Positions 22,199 to 28,974 of a DNA stretch of 29,006 nucleotides are shown here, in pieces (the first letter of the stretch is position 1; every line of letters begins with the position of its first letter). Made by a program: the position numbers and the translations under genes. The notes under the pieces were generated by a model. That model made no database searches. It had not been told where the DNA came from and saw only the letters and a program-made list of their open reading frames with translations. The stretch is from a virus. The stretch spans positions 1-29,006 of the IMG/VR virus record IMGVR_UViG_3300023108_000112. One strand, written 5' to 3'.

Positions 22199-22759
22199 AT
22201 GACACTTTTAATGATATTTGGCTTCTTAGCCGCAGCTTTGTTTGTATATGCTATTATCCAAAGTAGAGCAACACTACATCAATATTATATTATTCCTACA
22301 GCACTAGCTACAGTAATTGGTATTGTATTCTTTTATAATACTGTATTAGGATATCCAACTACTGCACTGAATAGTAAAGAGTTTGAATATCTCTCATATC
22401 ATACTGATGGTGAAACTATTTGGATTTGGGTAAAGCACGATGACGAGGATGAACCACGCTCATATGCTAAACCCTATACAGAGCAAACTCAAGCTGAACT
22501 TGAAGCAGGAGACGCTTCTAGAGAGCAAGGAAAAACTGTTAGAGGTGAGTTTATGGAAGAAGAGGCTCTTGAGGAGAACGATGGATCATTTGTTTTAGGT
22601 TCTTCTAAGTCTGCTGGCGGAGCATTGGAACTATATGATTTAGATCCTGCTAAGTATTTGCCGCAAAAAAATCCACAAGCAAATAATCCTCCAGCAGTAG
22701 TTATGGAAGCTATGAGACAAGGTGTTACACCAACTACAACATCTATGGGCGGACCTTAG
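22199..22759 (+). CDS. Membrane protein, third gene of the late membrane operon
   Basis: A 186-residue protein with two N-terminal membrane helices (about 1-20 and 28-48). A short WIWVKHDDEDEPRSYAKPY strand-like stretch, a long acidic region (QAELEAGDASREQGKTVRG, MEEEALEEND), and a Pro/Thr-rich tail follow. GGAGAG precedes ATG 22199. No family is recognised. Tight linkage to the ExbB-like and ExbD-like genes makes a third subunit or regulator the natural guess. The tail could lie in the cytoplasm or the periplasm, depending on topology. Its end overlaps the convergent gene by 17 bases. Confidence 0.7.
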   Translation: MTLLMIFGFLAAALFVYAIIQSRATLHQYYIIPTALATVIGIVFFYNTVLGYPTTALNSKEFEYLSYHTDGETIWIWVKHDDEDEPRSYAKPYTEQTQAELEAGDASREQGKTVRGEFMEEEALEENDGSFVLGSSKSAGGALELYDLDPAKYLPQKNPQANNPPAVVMEAMRQGVTPTTTSMGGP

Positions 22760-23243
22760 CCATAGCACTATAGGATAGTAATCTACGATCTCTATTAGTA
22801 GATACTATTCTATATATTGTTTCCGGTGGAATAGCAATAGCATAACCTAGCTTTAATCTAACTGACATTAAATCTTTTATTTCAAATACAGTAGTAGCAG
22901 ATATTGACACCCATATATTATATTGAACTTTACTTTGTCGATCTACATGGATTTTATGATTATGAAAATTTGTTCCAGTATTTTTATAATATAAAAGTTG
23001 CCTAATAGGAGTTGTCCATTCTACTACTTTTTTAGGATATGATGTTGGCTTTCTAAACAACCCCCAGTTATAATAATTTAGAAGAGATTGTGTATTGAGA
23101 CATGATTGAGTTACTAGATAGCCTTCGTCAAACCAATTACACCCTGACATCCATATACAAGGGGTAAGGACATCATTTGGGTAATTATGTTTGCGTAACC
23201 AAGTTTTATTTTTGTCTTTAAATACTCGATAAATTTGTATCAT
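22743..23243 (-). CDS. Unknown minus-strand protein
   Basis: A 166-residue protein with no recognised domain. It is rich in Tyr, Trp and Asn, with three Cys in the first half (LTPCIWMSGCNWFDEGYL, TQSCLNTQ) and a beta-like C-terminal half (VQYNIWVSISATTVFEIKDL, SVRLKLGYAIAIPPE). No signal peptide or membrane segment is evident. The start is ATG 23243 without a clear ribosome site; a TATAAAAA-like box lies about 35 bases upstream on the minus strand. It is convergent with, and overlaps by 17 bases, the membrane operon. A/T richness is higher than in the core genes, so it may be an accessory insertion. Confidence 0.6.
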   Translation of the reverse strand: MIQIYRVFKDKNKTWLRKHNYPNDVLTPCIWMSGCNWFDEGYLVTQSCLNTQSLLNYYNWGLFRKPTSYPKKVVEWTTPIRQLLYYKNTGTNFHNHKIHVDRQSKVQYNIWVSISATTVFEIKDLMSVRLKLGYAIAIPPETIYRIVSTNRDRRLLSYSAMAKVRP

Positions 23244-23365
23244 ATAACTTACTACACGAACATTATATAAGTTTAGTTTTTATACAACCAGCATTTATGA
23301 CACCAAACAACGCTACGGAATACACCGTAAATAACGATTCTTTTTTTAACAGTCGTTTAGACATA

Positions 23366-23373
23366 GATAAATA
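23366..23373 (+). promoter_or_regulatory. Late-promoter-like box before the small lipoprotein cluster
   Basis: GATAAATA, identical to the box at 20932-20939, lies 16 bases before a 20-residue gene (ATG 23390, with AAGGA just upstream). It is the only promoter-like element I see in the 146-base gap between the minus-strand gene and this cluster, so it probably drives 23390-24032. Confidence 0.45.
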
Positions 23374-23389
23374 TCTAAAAAGGAATAGG

Positions 23390-23452
23390 ATGGAACCAAT
23401 TGGAATTGCGATGCTATTGATAGCATTTTTTGTGCTAGGCACATCAATATAA
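23390..23452 (+). CDS. 20-residue hydrophobic membrane peptide
   Basis: ATG 23390 follows AAGGAATAGG, a plausible ribosome site, and the frame ends at TAA 23450-23452. The 20-residue product is one hydrophobic helix (IAMLLIAFFVLG) with an N-terminal Glu-Pro. It sits between a late-type box and the lipoprotein genes. It may be a tiny membrane effector such as a holin or antiholin partner, but a peptide this short could also be chance. Confidence 0.4.
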   Translation: MEPIGIAMLLIAFFVLGTSI

Positions 23453-23467
23453 CACATAAGGAAACAC

Positions 23468-23593
23468 ATGGTAAGAGTTATAATAATTTCATTATTGTTA
23501 ACTTCTTGCTATACAATAACAGCAAGTGAATGCAATGCTCGTCATTTCTTTGACGAAAAGGCTAGAAGCCAATGTATGGCATTTGTTCAATAA
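23468..23593 (+). CDS. Small lipoprotein with paired cysteines
   Basis: A 41-residue product with a signal peptide and a perfect lipobox LTSC (residues 11-14), preceded by the ribosome site AAGGAAA. The mature part contains ECNARHFFDEKARSQCMAF, with two Cys that could form a disulfide. The next gene encodes a clearly related segment, C-E-A-R-H-F-W-D-R-K, so this is a tandem paralogue pair. It is probably tethered to the inner leaflet of the outer membrane or the outer leaflet of the inner membrane. Function is unknown; a lysis or surface-exclusion role fits the size and late context. Confidence 0.6.
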   Translation: MVRVIIISLLLTSCYTITASECNARHFFDEKARSQCMAFVQ

Positions 23594-23775
23594 AAAAATA
23601 TTTTATACTAGTATTATTTATAAGTATAATACAATCATCTTGTAGTGCATTTATAAATTGCGAAGCTAGGCATTTCTGGGATAGAAAATACAACGACGGA
23701 ATTGCCTATAATAAATGCGTTGCATATAGGAGTAAGGAGAAGGATAGATGGTACGATCGTATATTTGGATTTTAG
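23572..23775 (+). CDS. Small exported protein, paralogue of the upstream lipoprotein
   Basis: A 67-residue product with an N-terminal hydrophobic signal (YFILVLFISII) ending in QSSC, an imperfect lipobox. The mature part has INCEARHFWDRKYNDGIAYN then KC, matching the Cys-x-Ala-Arg-His-Phe block of the previous gene, and a charged tail (RSKEKDRWYDRIFGF). The start codon at 23572 overlaps the upstream gene by 22 bases, and its end overlaps the next gene by 28. The duplicated C-(x-A-R-H-F)...C unit defines a small family of exported phage proteins of unknown function. Confidence 0.55.
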   Translation: MYGICSIKKYFILVLFISIIQSSCSAFINCEARHFWDRKYNDGIAYNKCVAYRSKEKDRWYDRIFGF

Positions 23776-24032
23776 CGGCATTTGTATTAATGGGAATGTC
23801 TGACGGAGAAAGACGAGCAGAGCAAGTTCGCATTAAAGAAATGATGGCACTGTCACAAGTATATAATAAACAACCTAGTCCAGTTGGAAATCGTAGAGCA
23901 TTGAGGATTCAGCGTAATAGGTATAGAAACAATCTGCCTCCTATCTTTCCCAAAACAATTTACAGAGAACCACAGCGTCCTCCACAACCTAATTCATATG
24001 TCAGGTTCTATGGCGGCATCCCCCGCGGCTAA
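23748..24032 (+). CDS. Small signal-anchored, Arg/Pro-rich protein
   Basis: A 94-residue protein with an N-terminal hydrophobic segment (SYIWILAAFVLMGMSDG). A charged helix (ERRAEQVRIKEMMALSQVYN), a basic stretch (RRALRIQRNRYRNN) and a Pro-rich tail (REPQRPPQPNSYVRF) follow. AGGAGAAGGATAG lies directly before ATG 23748, a strong site. It may be an exported or membrane-anchored periplasmic protein; a helix plus Pro-rich tail recalls spanin subunits, but there is no lipobox and the match is only in style. It ends 14 bases before the methyltransferase. Confidence 0.6.
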   Translation: MVRSYIWILAAFVLMGMSDGERRAEQVRIKEMMALSQVYNKQPSPVGNRRALRIQRNRYRNNLPPIFPKTIYREPQRPPQPNSYVRFYGGIPRG

Positions 24033-24046
24033 CTAATAAAGGATTT

Positions 24047-24967
24047 ATGGCAAAACCTTGCCCACTATGTGCAAGTACAAATACTGAAGAAATTGATTTT
24101 GTATCTCGCAAGAGATTGAACGATGCTTATATAGCAGAGTATGGTATAGACATTATGGATGATGTCAAAACAGATATGCCACTAGCTAGATGTAACGATT
24201 GTGATTTACGCTACTTCTATCCGGCATACCCCGGTGGGCAATCCTTCTATGACAAGCTACAGCAGTTTGAATGGTATTACAAAGAAGAGAAGTATGAATA
24301 TCACTATGTAAGCAAAATGTTCAAGGGCACAGGTTCTGTGCTTGAGATTGGTTGTGGCACAGGTGAATTCAGCTCTCACATTCCTATGCAATTATATAGA
24401 GGATTAGAGTTCTCTGAGGTAGCAGTACAAAAAGGAATTGCTAAAGGTAGGAACATCTCATCAGAAACTATTGAGGTACACGCTCAGCAGAATCGTGAGA
24501 AATATGATGTAGTTTGTTCGTTTCAAGTATTAGAGCATGTTGTAGATCCACAGTCGTTTATTGCAGCATGCCTAGCTTGTCTAAAGCCTCACGGAGTGCT
24601 TATACTAACAACACCTTCAGAAGACTCTTGGTTACAATACAAGCAGGATTTTTGCCTCAATCTGCCTCCACATCACATTACACGATGGACTGACAGATGC
24701 TTCAATAATGTAGCTAAACAATTTAATTTACGACTAGAAGACATACATCACGAACCATTGGACGACTTTCATCATCCTTGGTATCTGAATGCGTTTTTTG
24801 TGTATATGATAAACAAAAAGCTAGGCATCAAACATTCTGTATTGCGGCAGCCCAAGCATTGGATATCACATAAAATAAGTGATTGGATTGTAAAGACTAT
24901 AGGAAAAGATATACCCAATGCCTTCCAAGGTTATGGGCATACAGCGGTAGCAGTATTTAGGAAATGA
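24047..24967 (+). CDS. SAM-dependent methyltransferase with N-terminal zinc-binding Cys pairs
   Basis: A 306-residue class I methyltransferase. The N-terminus has CPLC (5-8) and CNDC (49-52), a four-Cys zinc site common in sugar and natural-product methyltransferases. The SAM-binding motif I is VLEIGCGTGEF (98-108), followed by acidic motif II near GLEFSEVA and a motif IV region DVVCSFQVLEHVVDP. The layout resembles C- and O-methyltransferases that act on nucleotide sugars or capsule units. AAAGGA precedes ATG 24047, and it shares an ATGA overlap with the SGNH gene. Together with the glycan island, a sugar acceptor is the favoured guess. Confidence 0.82.
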   Translation: MAKPCPLCASTNTEEIDFVSRKRLNDAYIAEYGIDIMDDVKTDMPLARCNDCDLRYFYPAYPGGQSFYDKLQQFEWYYKEEKYEYHYVSKMFKGTGSVLEIGCGTGEFSSHIPMQLYRGLEFSEVAVQKGIAKGRNISSETIEVHAQQNREKYDVVCSFQVLEHVVDPQSFIAACLACLKPHGVLILTTPSEDSWLQYKQDFCLNLPPHHITRWTDRCFNNVAKQFNLRLEDIHHEPLDDFHHPWYLNAFFVYMINKKLGIKHSVLRQPKHWISHKISDWIVKTIGKDIPNAFQGYGHTAVAVFRK

Positions 24968-25656
24968 GAATAGTCACGTTTGGGTGTTCCCATACAGCAG
25001 GACAAGGTTTAGAAGATGTATATCCAAATACTATGGGTATATCTAAACGTGGCTGGCCCTCTAAACTAGCCGAACTAAATAATTGTGATATTCTAAATTT
25101 AGGCTTTGGCGGAGGATCTAATCTTCGTATATTTCTAGCTTATTCTTATTACGCAAAACATTTAAGAAAAGATAGAGACATAGTTCTAATACTATGGACA
25201 TATCCACATCGTTGGACTTTTTTCAATACAGATAAAAATGTTTGGATTGATGCTTTACCACCAGATAATTTATCAAACATACATCCTAGTCGCCAAGCTG
25301 AACATAGGTATTATTATAAGAGATTATATACATCTGAAAATCAAGAAGAACGTTTATCAGATTTAGTGTCAGCAGTTAATTCAATACAAAGTATTTGGAA
25401 AACACCGTTAGCACATATAGCAGTTAAACAAGAGACATATAATTTATTCCAACTGCAAAAAATGAAAAATACTGATAGCTGGATTAAATACAACCCTATT
25501 GGTTATTGGTATGATTCCATTGGAAATTTTGATTTGAATATGCCTATTAGAGGCTTAGACAATTTACATTTATCAGAAGAGAGACAACATTATTTTGCGG
25601 AGCAAATACAACAACAATGGCTTTGGACAGTAAAACAAGAATTAGGTTGGCAATAA
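24964..25656 (+). CDS. SGNH-hydrolase-like protein (esterase or acetyl-transfer)
   Basis: A 230-residue protein with the SGNH signature. The nucleophile is Ser9 in FGCSHTAGQG (6-15); Gly and Asn fall in GFGGGSNLR (47-55, Asn53); and the catalytic Asp/His are in LDNLHLS (198-204, Asp199 and His202). There is no signal peptide, so it would act in the cytoplasm or in a virion, probably adding or removing acyl groups on glycans. The ATG overlaps the methyltransferase stop, and its end overlaps the next gene by 40 bases. The DNA is strongly A/T-rich. Confidence 0.75.
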   Translation: MRIVTFGCSHTAGQGLEDVYPNTMGISKRGWPSKLAELNNCDILNLGFGGGSNLRIFLAYSYYAKHLRKDRDIVLILWTYPHRWTFFNTDKNVWIDALPPDNLSNIHPSRQAEHRYYYKRLYTSENQEERLSDLVSAVNSIQSIWKTPLAHIAVKQETYNLFQLQKMKNTDSWIKYNPIGYWYDSIGNFDLNMPIRGLDNLHLSEERQHYFAEQIQQQWLWTVKQELGWQ

Positions 25657-25940
25657 AGCCTACAGACGAATATACATATGTATGGGACGCCAATACGGCT
25701 GACGAAACTATATTAGAGAACGGAAGATATACACGAGTTACTACAAAAAAATATGGGAAGAAGTTATTCTCAAATGAACAAAGAATTTTAAATATGAGTA
25801 TATCTACTATACTATTAGCTAAACACTATCAAGAGAATAACCAAAAATTTAATTTTAAATGTTCAGATAAAGATTATGAGTTAGCTTGCTTATATAATCC
25901 ATCTATAGAATTTTACAAACAATATAGACTAACTGGCTAA
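25617..25940 (+). CDS. Unknown small protein
   Basis: A 107-residue cytoplasmic protein, basic in the middle (RVTTKKYGKKLF) and with a Tyr-rich C-terminus. Segments LAIKPTDEYTYVWDANTAD and NMSISTILLAKHYQENNQK are the longest structured-looking parts. No motif is recognised. The start at 25617 lies inside the SGNH gene, 40 bases before its end, without a clear ribosome site, so translation is likely coupled. Its stop overlaps the convergent methyltransferase-like gene by 12 bases. Confidence 0.55.
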   Translation: MALDSKTRIRLAIKPTDEYTYVWDANTADETILENGRYTRVTTKKYGKKLFSNEQRILNMSISTILLAKHYQENNQKFNFKCSDKDYELACLYNPSIEFYKQYRLTG

Positions 25941-26768
25941 ACCATTTGCTATGTCTTTGCGTGAGATAGAATACGCTCCCATTGTATCCCTACCATATTG
26001 TGTCCAGTCAACTTTTTGCCAAGGCTCTACTGGTCCACGAACATATATAAATGAATTAGGATTAGTTACTGCTATCTCTTGAGGATCTGTAATAATCTGT
26101 CCAGCACGTCTGCCTTTACGCCTAAACGCAAAATCAGCTTCTTGAGGATTTCTTGTAAATGAATACTCTTTAGGTATTTCGTTTTGAACCTCTGCTTCTC
26201 GCTCGCCTCTAGTCCATAGTTGAGCAACTGCAGGTACGGAGTATCCTTTTGCTCCTTCTGAGCCATCACCTTCGGAAGGCAAGTAAAACGCATTCTTTGG
26301 TAAGTTGTATTGATCTACCAAACGAAACTCTTTGCTCATACGATTCTGTACAGATGGACGACGAAAAGTTATTGGAACTATTTGTGCGATATGATCTGCA
26401 AATGTAGCTGCCTTATTAAAGAAAGCTACTGCTAAATTAGAGTTAACACCAAACGGAGGATTCATAATAACAGTCTTACCAGGCTCGTAATTGTGATTAG
26501 ACTTAAGGAAGTCTGCTTGTTGTATGTCATCACGCTGAGGATCTAAATCATACATCTGTATGCCTGGAAAATGTTTGGCTAAATCACCATTACCAGCAGA
26601 TGGTTCTATCATAGTAGATGGCTTTGGGTCTAACCCAGACAATGTCTTTTTTACAAAGGCAGCAAAGTTTTGTGCTACAGCAGGACGAGTAAAAAACTGA
26701 TCTTTCTCTGTCCCTGCAATCTCTTTACGCTGTCGTTGTGACAGCTCTGTTAATTCATAATATCTCAT
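25929..26768 (-). CDS. N6-adenine DNA methyltransferase-like protein with possible capsid-targeting N-terminus
   Basis: A 279-residue protein of the gamma-class adenine methyltransferase type. Motifs are DQFFTRPAVAQNF (23-35), the SAM loop EPSAGNGD (55-62), and the catalytic NPPF (103-106), where Asn-Pro-Pro-Phe binds the target base. The first eight residues, MRYYELTE, almost repeat those of the upstream minus-strand gene (MRYYEISE). They end in L-x-E, the cleavage consensus of the T4 prohead protease gp21, which removes N-terminal capsid-targeting peptides from internal proteins. I infer the enzyme may be packaged and injected with the DNA. GAGGA lies about 12 bases upstream. The distal part (160-279) has no recognised domain. 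Confidence 0.75.
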   Translation of the reverse strand: MRYYELTELSQRQRKEIAGTEKDQFFTRPAVAQNFAAFVKKTLSGLDPKPSTMIEPSAGNGDLAKHFPGIQMYDLDPQRDDIQQADFLKSNHNYEPGKTVIMNPPFGVNSNLAVAFFNKAATFADHIAQIVPITFRRPSVQNRMSKEFRLVDQYNLPKNAFYLPSEGDGSEGAKGYSVPAVAQLWTRGEREAEVQNEIPKEYSFTRNPQEADFAFRRKGRRAGQIITDPQEIAVTNPNSFIYVRGPVEPWQKVDWTQYGRDTMGAYSISRKDIANGLAS

Positions 26769-26802
26769 TTATTTTTTTCATCCTCTAAGTCTCATAGTTT
26801 AG

Positions 26803-28203
26803 TTATTCCCAATCATCATCCGGGAAGTTTATCTTGATAGAATGATTATCTGGATCACTTCCTGCCATAACTGCTTGAGCATGGAAGGCTAACGCATCTC
26901 CCCATTCCTGCCAGTTACCTGGATCGAATTGCTTTAGCTTGAATGTTCTAATAGTTTTAGCTTTGCCGTATTTTTTCATATGAGGTTTAGATACTTTCTC
27001 AGGACCTAATACAGTAATTTTTTTAGTATCTATTTTTATAAACCCGCCATCAGACGTAGTCATTGAGATTTCGTCTGGTAGCTTTTTAGCGTTCTTTTCA
27101 GCATCTAAATTTACTTTGAGTTTGTCCAATGCCATAGACAGAGCTGTATCCATTTTGACATTTAGCTTGTCCGAGTATTCTGATTCATATGACTGTACCA
27201 TATGGCGAACTGCTTGTGCCATTTTGAATGCTTCTGACTTCATAGTAATGCCAGCTTTGTGCTTGAGCCACTCACGAACCATGATAGACACCTTAGCATC
27301 ATTTGCCTCTAGTGAAGCGTTTAAACGCTCGTAGCCCTTGTTATCGTGTGAGTCAATTACTTTGTAGCCCGTAGGATCTAATGCTACTGCTTGCATGGGT
27401 TCTGATGGATGTATAATAGATTGTCCTGCTCTGTCAATAATAGTTGAATAACCTAGCTCAATAAGAATTAGTGTCCAACGATTAGTAGGCGCATCAGCTT
27501 TGATATTATCTTTAATATCAAATCTTACAGTATGATCCGTGCGGTTTGCTCGAGCAGTTTTATCCTGCATCATCTTTATCAGCTCTTCTTCGTATTCTGG
27601 TTTGAATGATGTAGCTAACTGGGACGTGAGACAGAAGTAAGTATATCGAGACATATTCCAAAAACGCCCGCCTGGAGTCTTTACTCTTGCTCCATCATTT
27701 GCTGCAGCTAATATAGACTTGGCTGCCTCCCAGCCTACTGCTTCTGACATACGATTTTTCTGAACGAAAAAGTCTTCAATCATTCGTGCTAGTTTATCAT
27801 AATCCTGATCCCACATCCTAGAGTTATATGTCTTCAAATCCATAGCACGATTCATATCAACCTGTAATATACCAACCTGTGGTTGCTCACCAGCAAACGG
27901 TACATCTAAGATGCGTTTCCTAGGATTATAATAAGACTTCCACGCTTCTTTTAGTGGATACAAATAAATGCCATTTGGAGTATTGTAGCGTGACTTTGGA
28001 TTGATGCCAACCTTAAAACCAGATATGTTCTTTCCGCCTTTAGGTTGTAAGTCGCCCATATCCATTACATATGAAATGAATATGTCTTCTCGATCCTTAT
28101 ACTGTTCTAGTTTATCAGTAAGAGGCACTCGAGGATTTAGTTCTTTACCTGTTTTATCCGAAATAGGATTTCTTCTCGCTTCTGATATTTCGTAGTATCT
28201 CAT
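26803..28203 (-). CDS. Large putative internal/late protein with possible capsid-targeting N-terminus
   Basis: A 466-residue protein beginning MRYYEISEARRN. Its first eight residues match the neighbouring methyltransferase and end in I-x-E, the gp21 protease consensus. Residues about 43-84 (ISYVMDMGDLQ, FKVGINPKSRYNTPNGIYLY) match a block I recall from proteins of large phages ('GINP.S.Y.TP.GIY.YPL'), which may be an enzymatic N-terminal domain; ADP-ribosyltransferase is only a speculation. The C-terminal 200 residues are helical and charged. It is transcribed from a perfect minus-strand late box ending seven bases before the start codon and precedes the methyltransferase by 34 bases. Precise function is unknown. 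Confidence 0.65.
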   Translation of the reverse strand: MRYYEISEARRNPISDKTGKELNPRVPLTDKLEQYKDREDIFISYVMDMGDLQPKGGKNISGFKVGINPKSRYNTPNGIYLYPLKEAWKSYYNPRKRILDVPFAGEQPQVGILQVDMNRAMDLKTYNSRMWDQDYDKLARMIEDFFVQKNRMSEAVGWEAAKSILAAANDGARVKTPGGRFWNMSRYTYFCLTSQLATSFKPEYEEELIKMMQDKTARANRTDHTVRFDIKDNIKADAPTNRWTLILIELGYSTIIDRAGQSIIHPSEPMQAVALDPTGYKVIDSHDNKGYERLNASLEANDAKVSIMVREWLKHKAGITMKSEAFKMAQAVRHMVQSYESEYSDKLNVKMDTALSMALDKLKVNLDAEKNAKKLPDEISMTTSDGGFIKIDTKKITVLGPEKVSKPHMKKYGKAKTIRTFKLKQFDPGNWQEWGDALAFHAQAVMAGSDPDNHSIKINFPDDDWE

Positions 28204-28210
28204 AATGTAT

Positions 28211-28224
28211 TATTTATATAAATA
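28211..28224. promoter_or_regulatory. Overlapping bidirectional T4-type late promoters
   Basis: TATTTATATAAATA contains two perfect TATAAATA boxes, one per strand (plus 28217-28224; minus 28218-28211), sharing two bases. The minus box ends seven bases before ATG 28203, so the transcript for the tagged internal proteins would be leaderless or nearly so. The plus box leads, with AAGGAT in between, to the lipoprotein ATG at 28240. This ties both divergent units to late transcription. Confidence 0.82.
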
Positions 28225-28239
28225 GCATAAAGGATAGAC

Positions 28240-28389
28240 ATGAATAAAGTATGTATATTATTATTTATTGTCGTAGTATTGGCGGGATGTTCCAGTAAAA
28301 CTGCAGACTGTGGATTTTTTGTATTAGAGAAGGACCTTGCTAACTGCGAGCGAGTAAAGTCAAATCCTGGATCAGGAATGAGGTTCTAA
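28240..28389 (+). CDS. Small lipoprotein
   Basis: A 49-residue protein with a signal peptide (VCILLFIVVV) and perfect lipobox LAGC at residues 14-17. The mature part, about 33 residues, includes a Cys pair (DCGFFVLEKDLANCE) echoing the paired-Cys design of the lipoproteins at 23468-23775, and a basic tail. AAGGAT precedes the start and a late box is upstream. It ends directly before the next lipoprotein start. Function is unknown; small late lipoproteins in phages include outer spanins and exclusion factors. Confidence 0.7.
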   Translation: MNKVCILLFIVVVLAGCSSKTADCGFFVLEKDLANCERVKSNPGSGMRF

Positions 28390-28605
28390 ATGATGTTACC
28401 TAGAATAATCGCGTTTTTATGTTATGCAGCTATCATAACAGCAATACTCATATTAGTAACAGCTTGCTCACCATCAGGACATTCTAACTCAGCTCGTCCC
28501 AATTGGCAGCAGTCTTCCGTTACTAATAAATCGTGTAACTCTAACCCAAGAGGTGACGGCGGCGCTACATATGGATTTCCACAACGATGGTTTGGTGGTT
28601 GCTAA
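28390..28605 (+). CDS. Second small lipoprotein
   Basis: A 71-residue product starting immediately after the previous stop codon. The hydrophobic N-terminus (IAFLCYAAIITAILILVTAC) ends with the lipobox VTAC (about residues 23-26). The short mature part is rich in Ser, Asn and Gly, with two further Cys (KSCNSN and the C-terminal GGC). A second ATG lies one codon further on. It is probably co-translated with its partner, giving two adjacent late lipoproteins. It overlaps the convergent gene by four bases. No family is recognised. Confidence 0.65.
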   Translation: MMLPRIIAFLCYAAIITAILILVTACSPSGHSNSARPNWQQSSVTNKSCNSNPRGDGGATYGFPQRWFGGC

Positions 28606-28904
28606 TCAACCGGACAATCCTGCATACCAATATCTTCGAATGCCAAGCAGTTGATTTGATGACGAATCTCCGCGCCATATGCATCAGCTATTCCAATCAA
28701 ATCTTCTAACCATATATAACCAGCCATGAACCAAATCATGAATATACTCCATAACAGTATTCGTCTCCAACGACGATAGTTTGGTGGTGTCACAACTCCC
28801 TCCCTCTTATAGTGTGGTGATAATTCAGGCAACCAATCAGTACCCCCATTTCTCACATGCCAATGCTCTCCGGGTAGATGTGGATTACGATCTGGATCTG
28901 ACAT
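28602..28904 (-). CDS. Small single-span membrane protein
   Basis: A 100-residue protein with a charged, His/Pro-rich N-terminus (DPDRNPHLPGEHWHVRNGGT) and one membrane helix (ILLWSIFMIWFMAGYIWL, about 50-68) preceded by RRWRR, predicting a cytoplasmic N-terminus. The C-terminal 32 residues, with two Cys, would be periplasmic. I chose ATG 28904, preceded by GGGGGAGGAT (close spacing); a TTG start at 28934 would add ten residues. It is the last of a minus-strand run entering from the right edge. Role unknown. Confidence 0.6.
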   Translation of the reverse strand: MSDPDRNPHLPGEHWHVRNGGTDWLPELSPHYKREGVVTPPNYRRWRRILLWSIFMIWFMAGYIWLEDLIGIADAYGAEIRHQINCLAFEDIGMQDCPVD

Positions 28905-28934
28905 ATCCTCCCCCGAACGAGTGTAGCGAGCCAA

Positions 28935-28947
28935 CGGCTGAAAGCCG
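28935..28947. other. GC-rich hairpin between minus-strand genes
   Basis: CGGCT-GAA-AGCCG forms a five-pair stem with a three-base loop, followed on the plus strand by GGTTTT. It lies between a partial minus-strand gene and the membrane-protein gene, in a GC-rich patch unlike the surroundings. It could act as a weak plus-strand terminator or an RNA-processing site; the T-run is too short to be sure. Confidence 0.35.
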
Positions 28948-28974
28948 GTTTTGCGGTGATAGCATTATCCTACT

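Noticed and set aside
23320-23350. Rho-independent terminator (ACGG...CCGT followed by a T-run)
   Set aside because: The stem has only four pairs and the T-run begins about ten bases after it, so the geometry does not fit a terminator.
23263-23469. A 68-residue minus-strand hydrophobic frame
   Set aside because: It covers the late-type box, the 20-residue gene and the ribosome site of the lipoprotein on the opposite strand, and has no ribosome site of its own.
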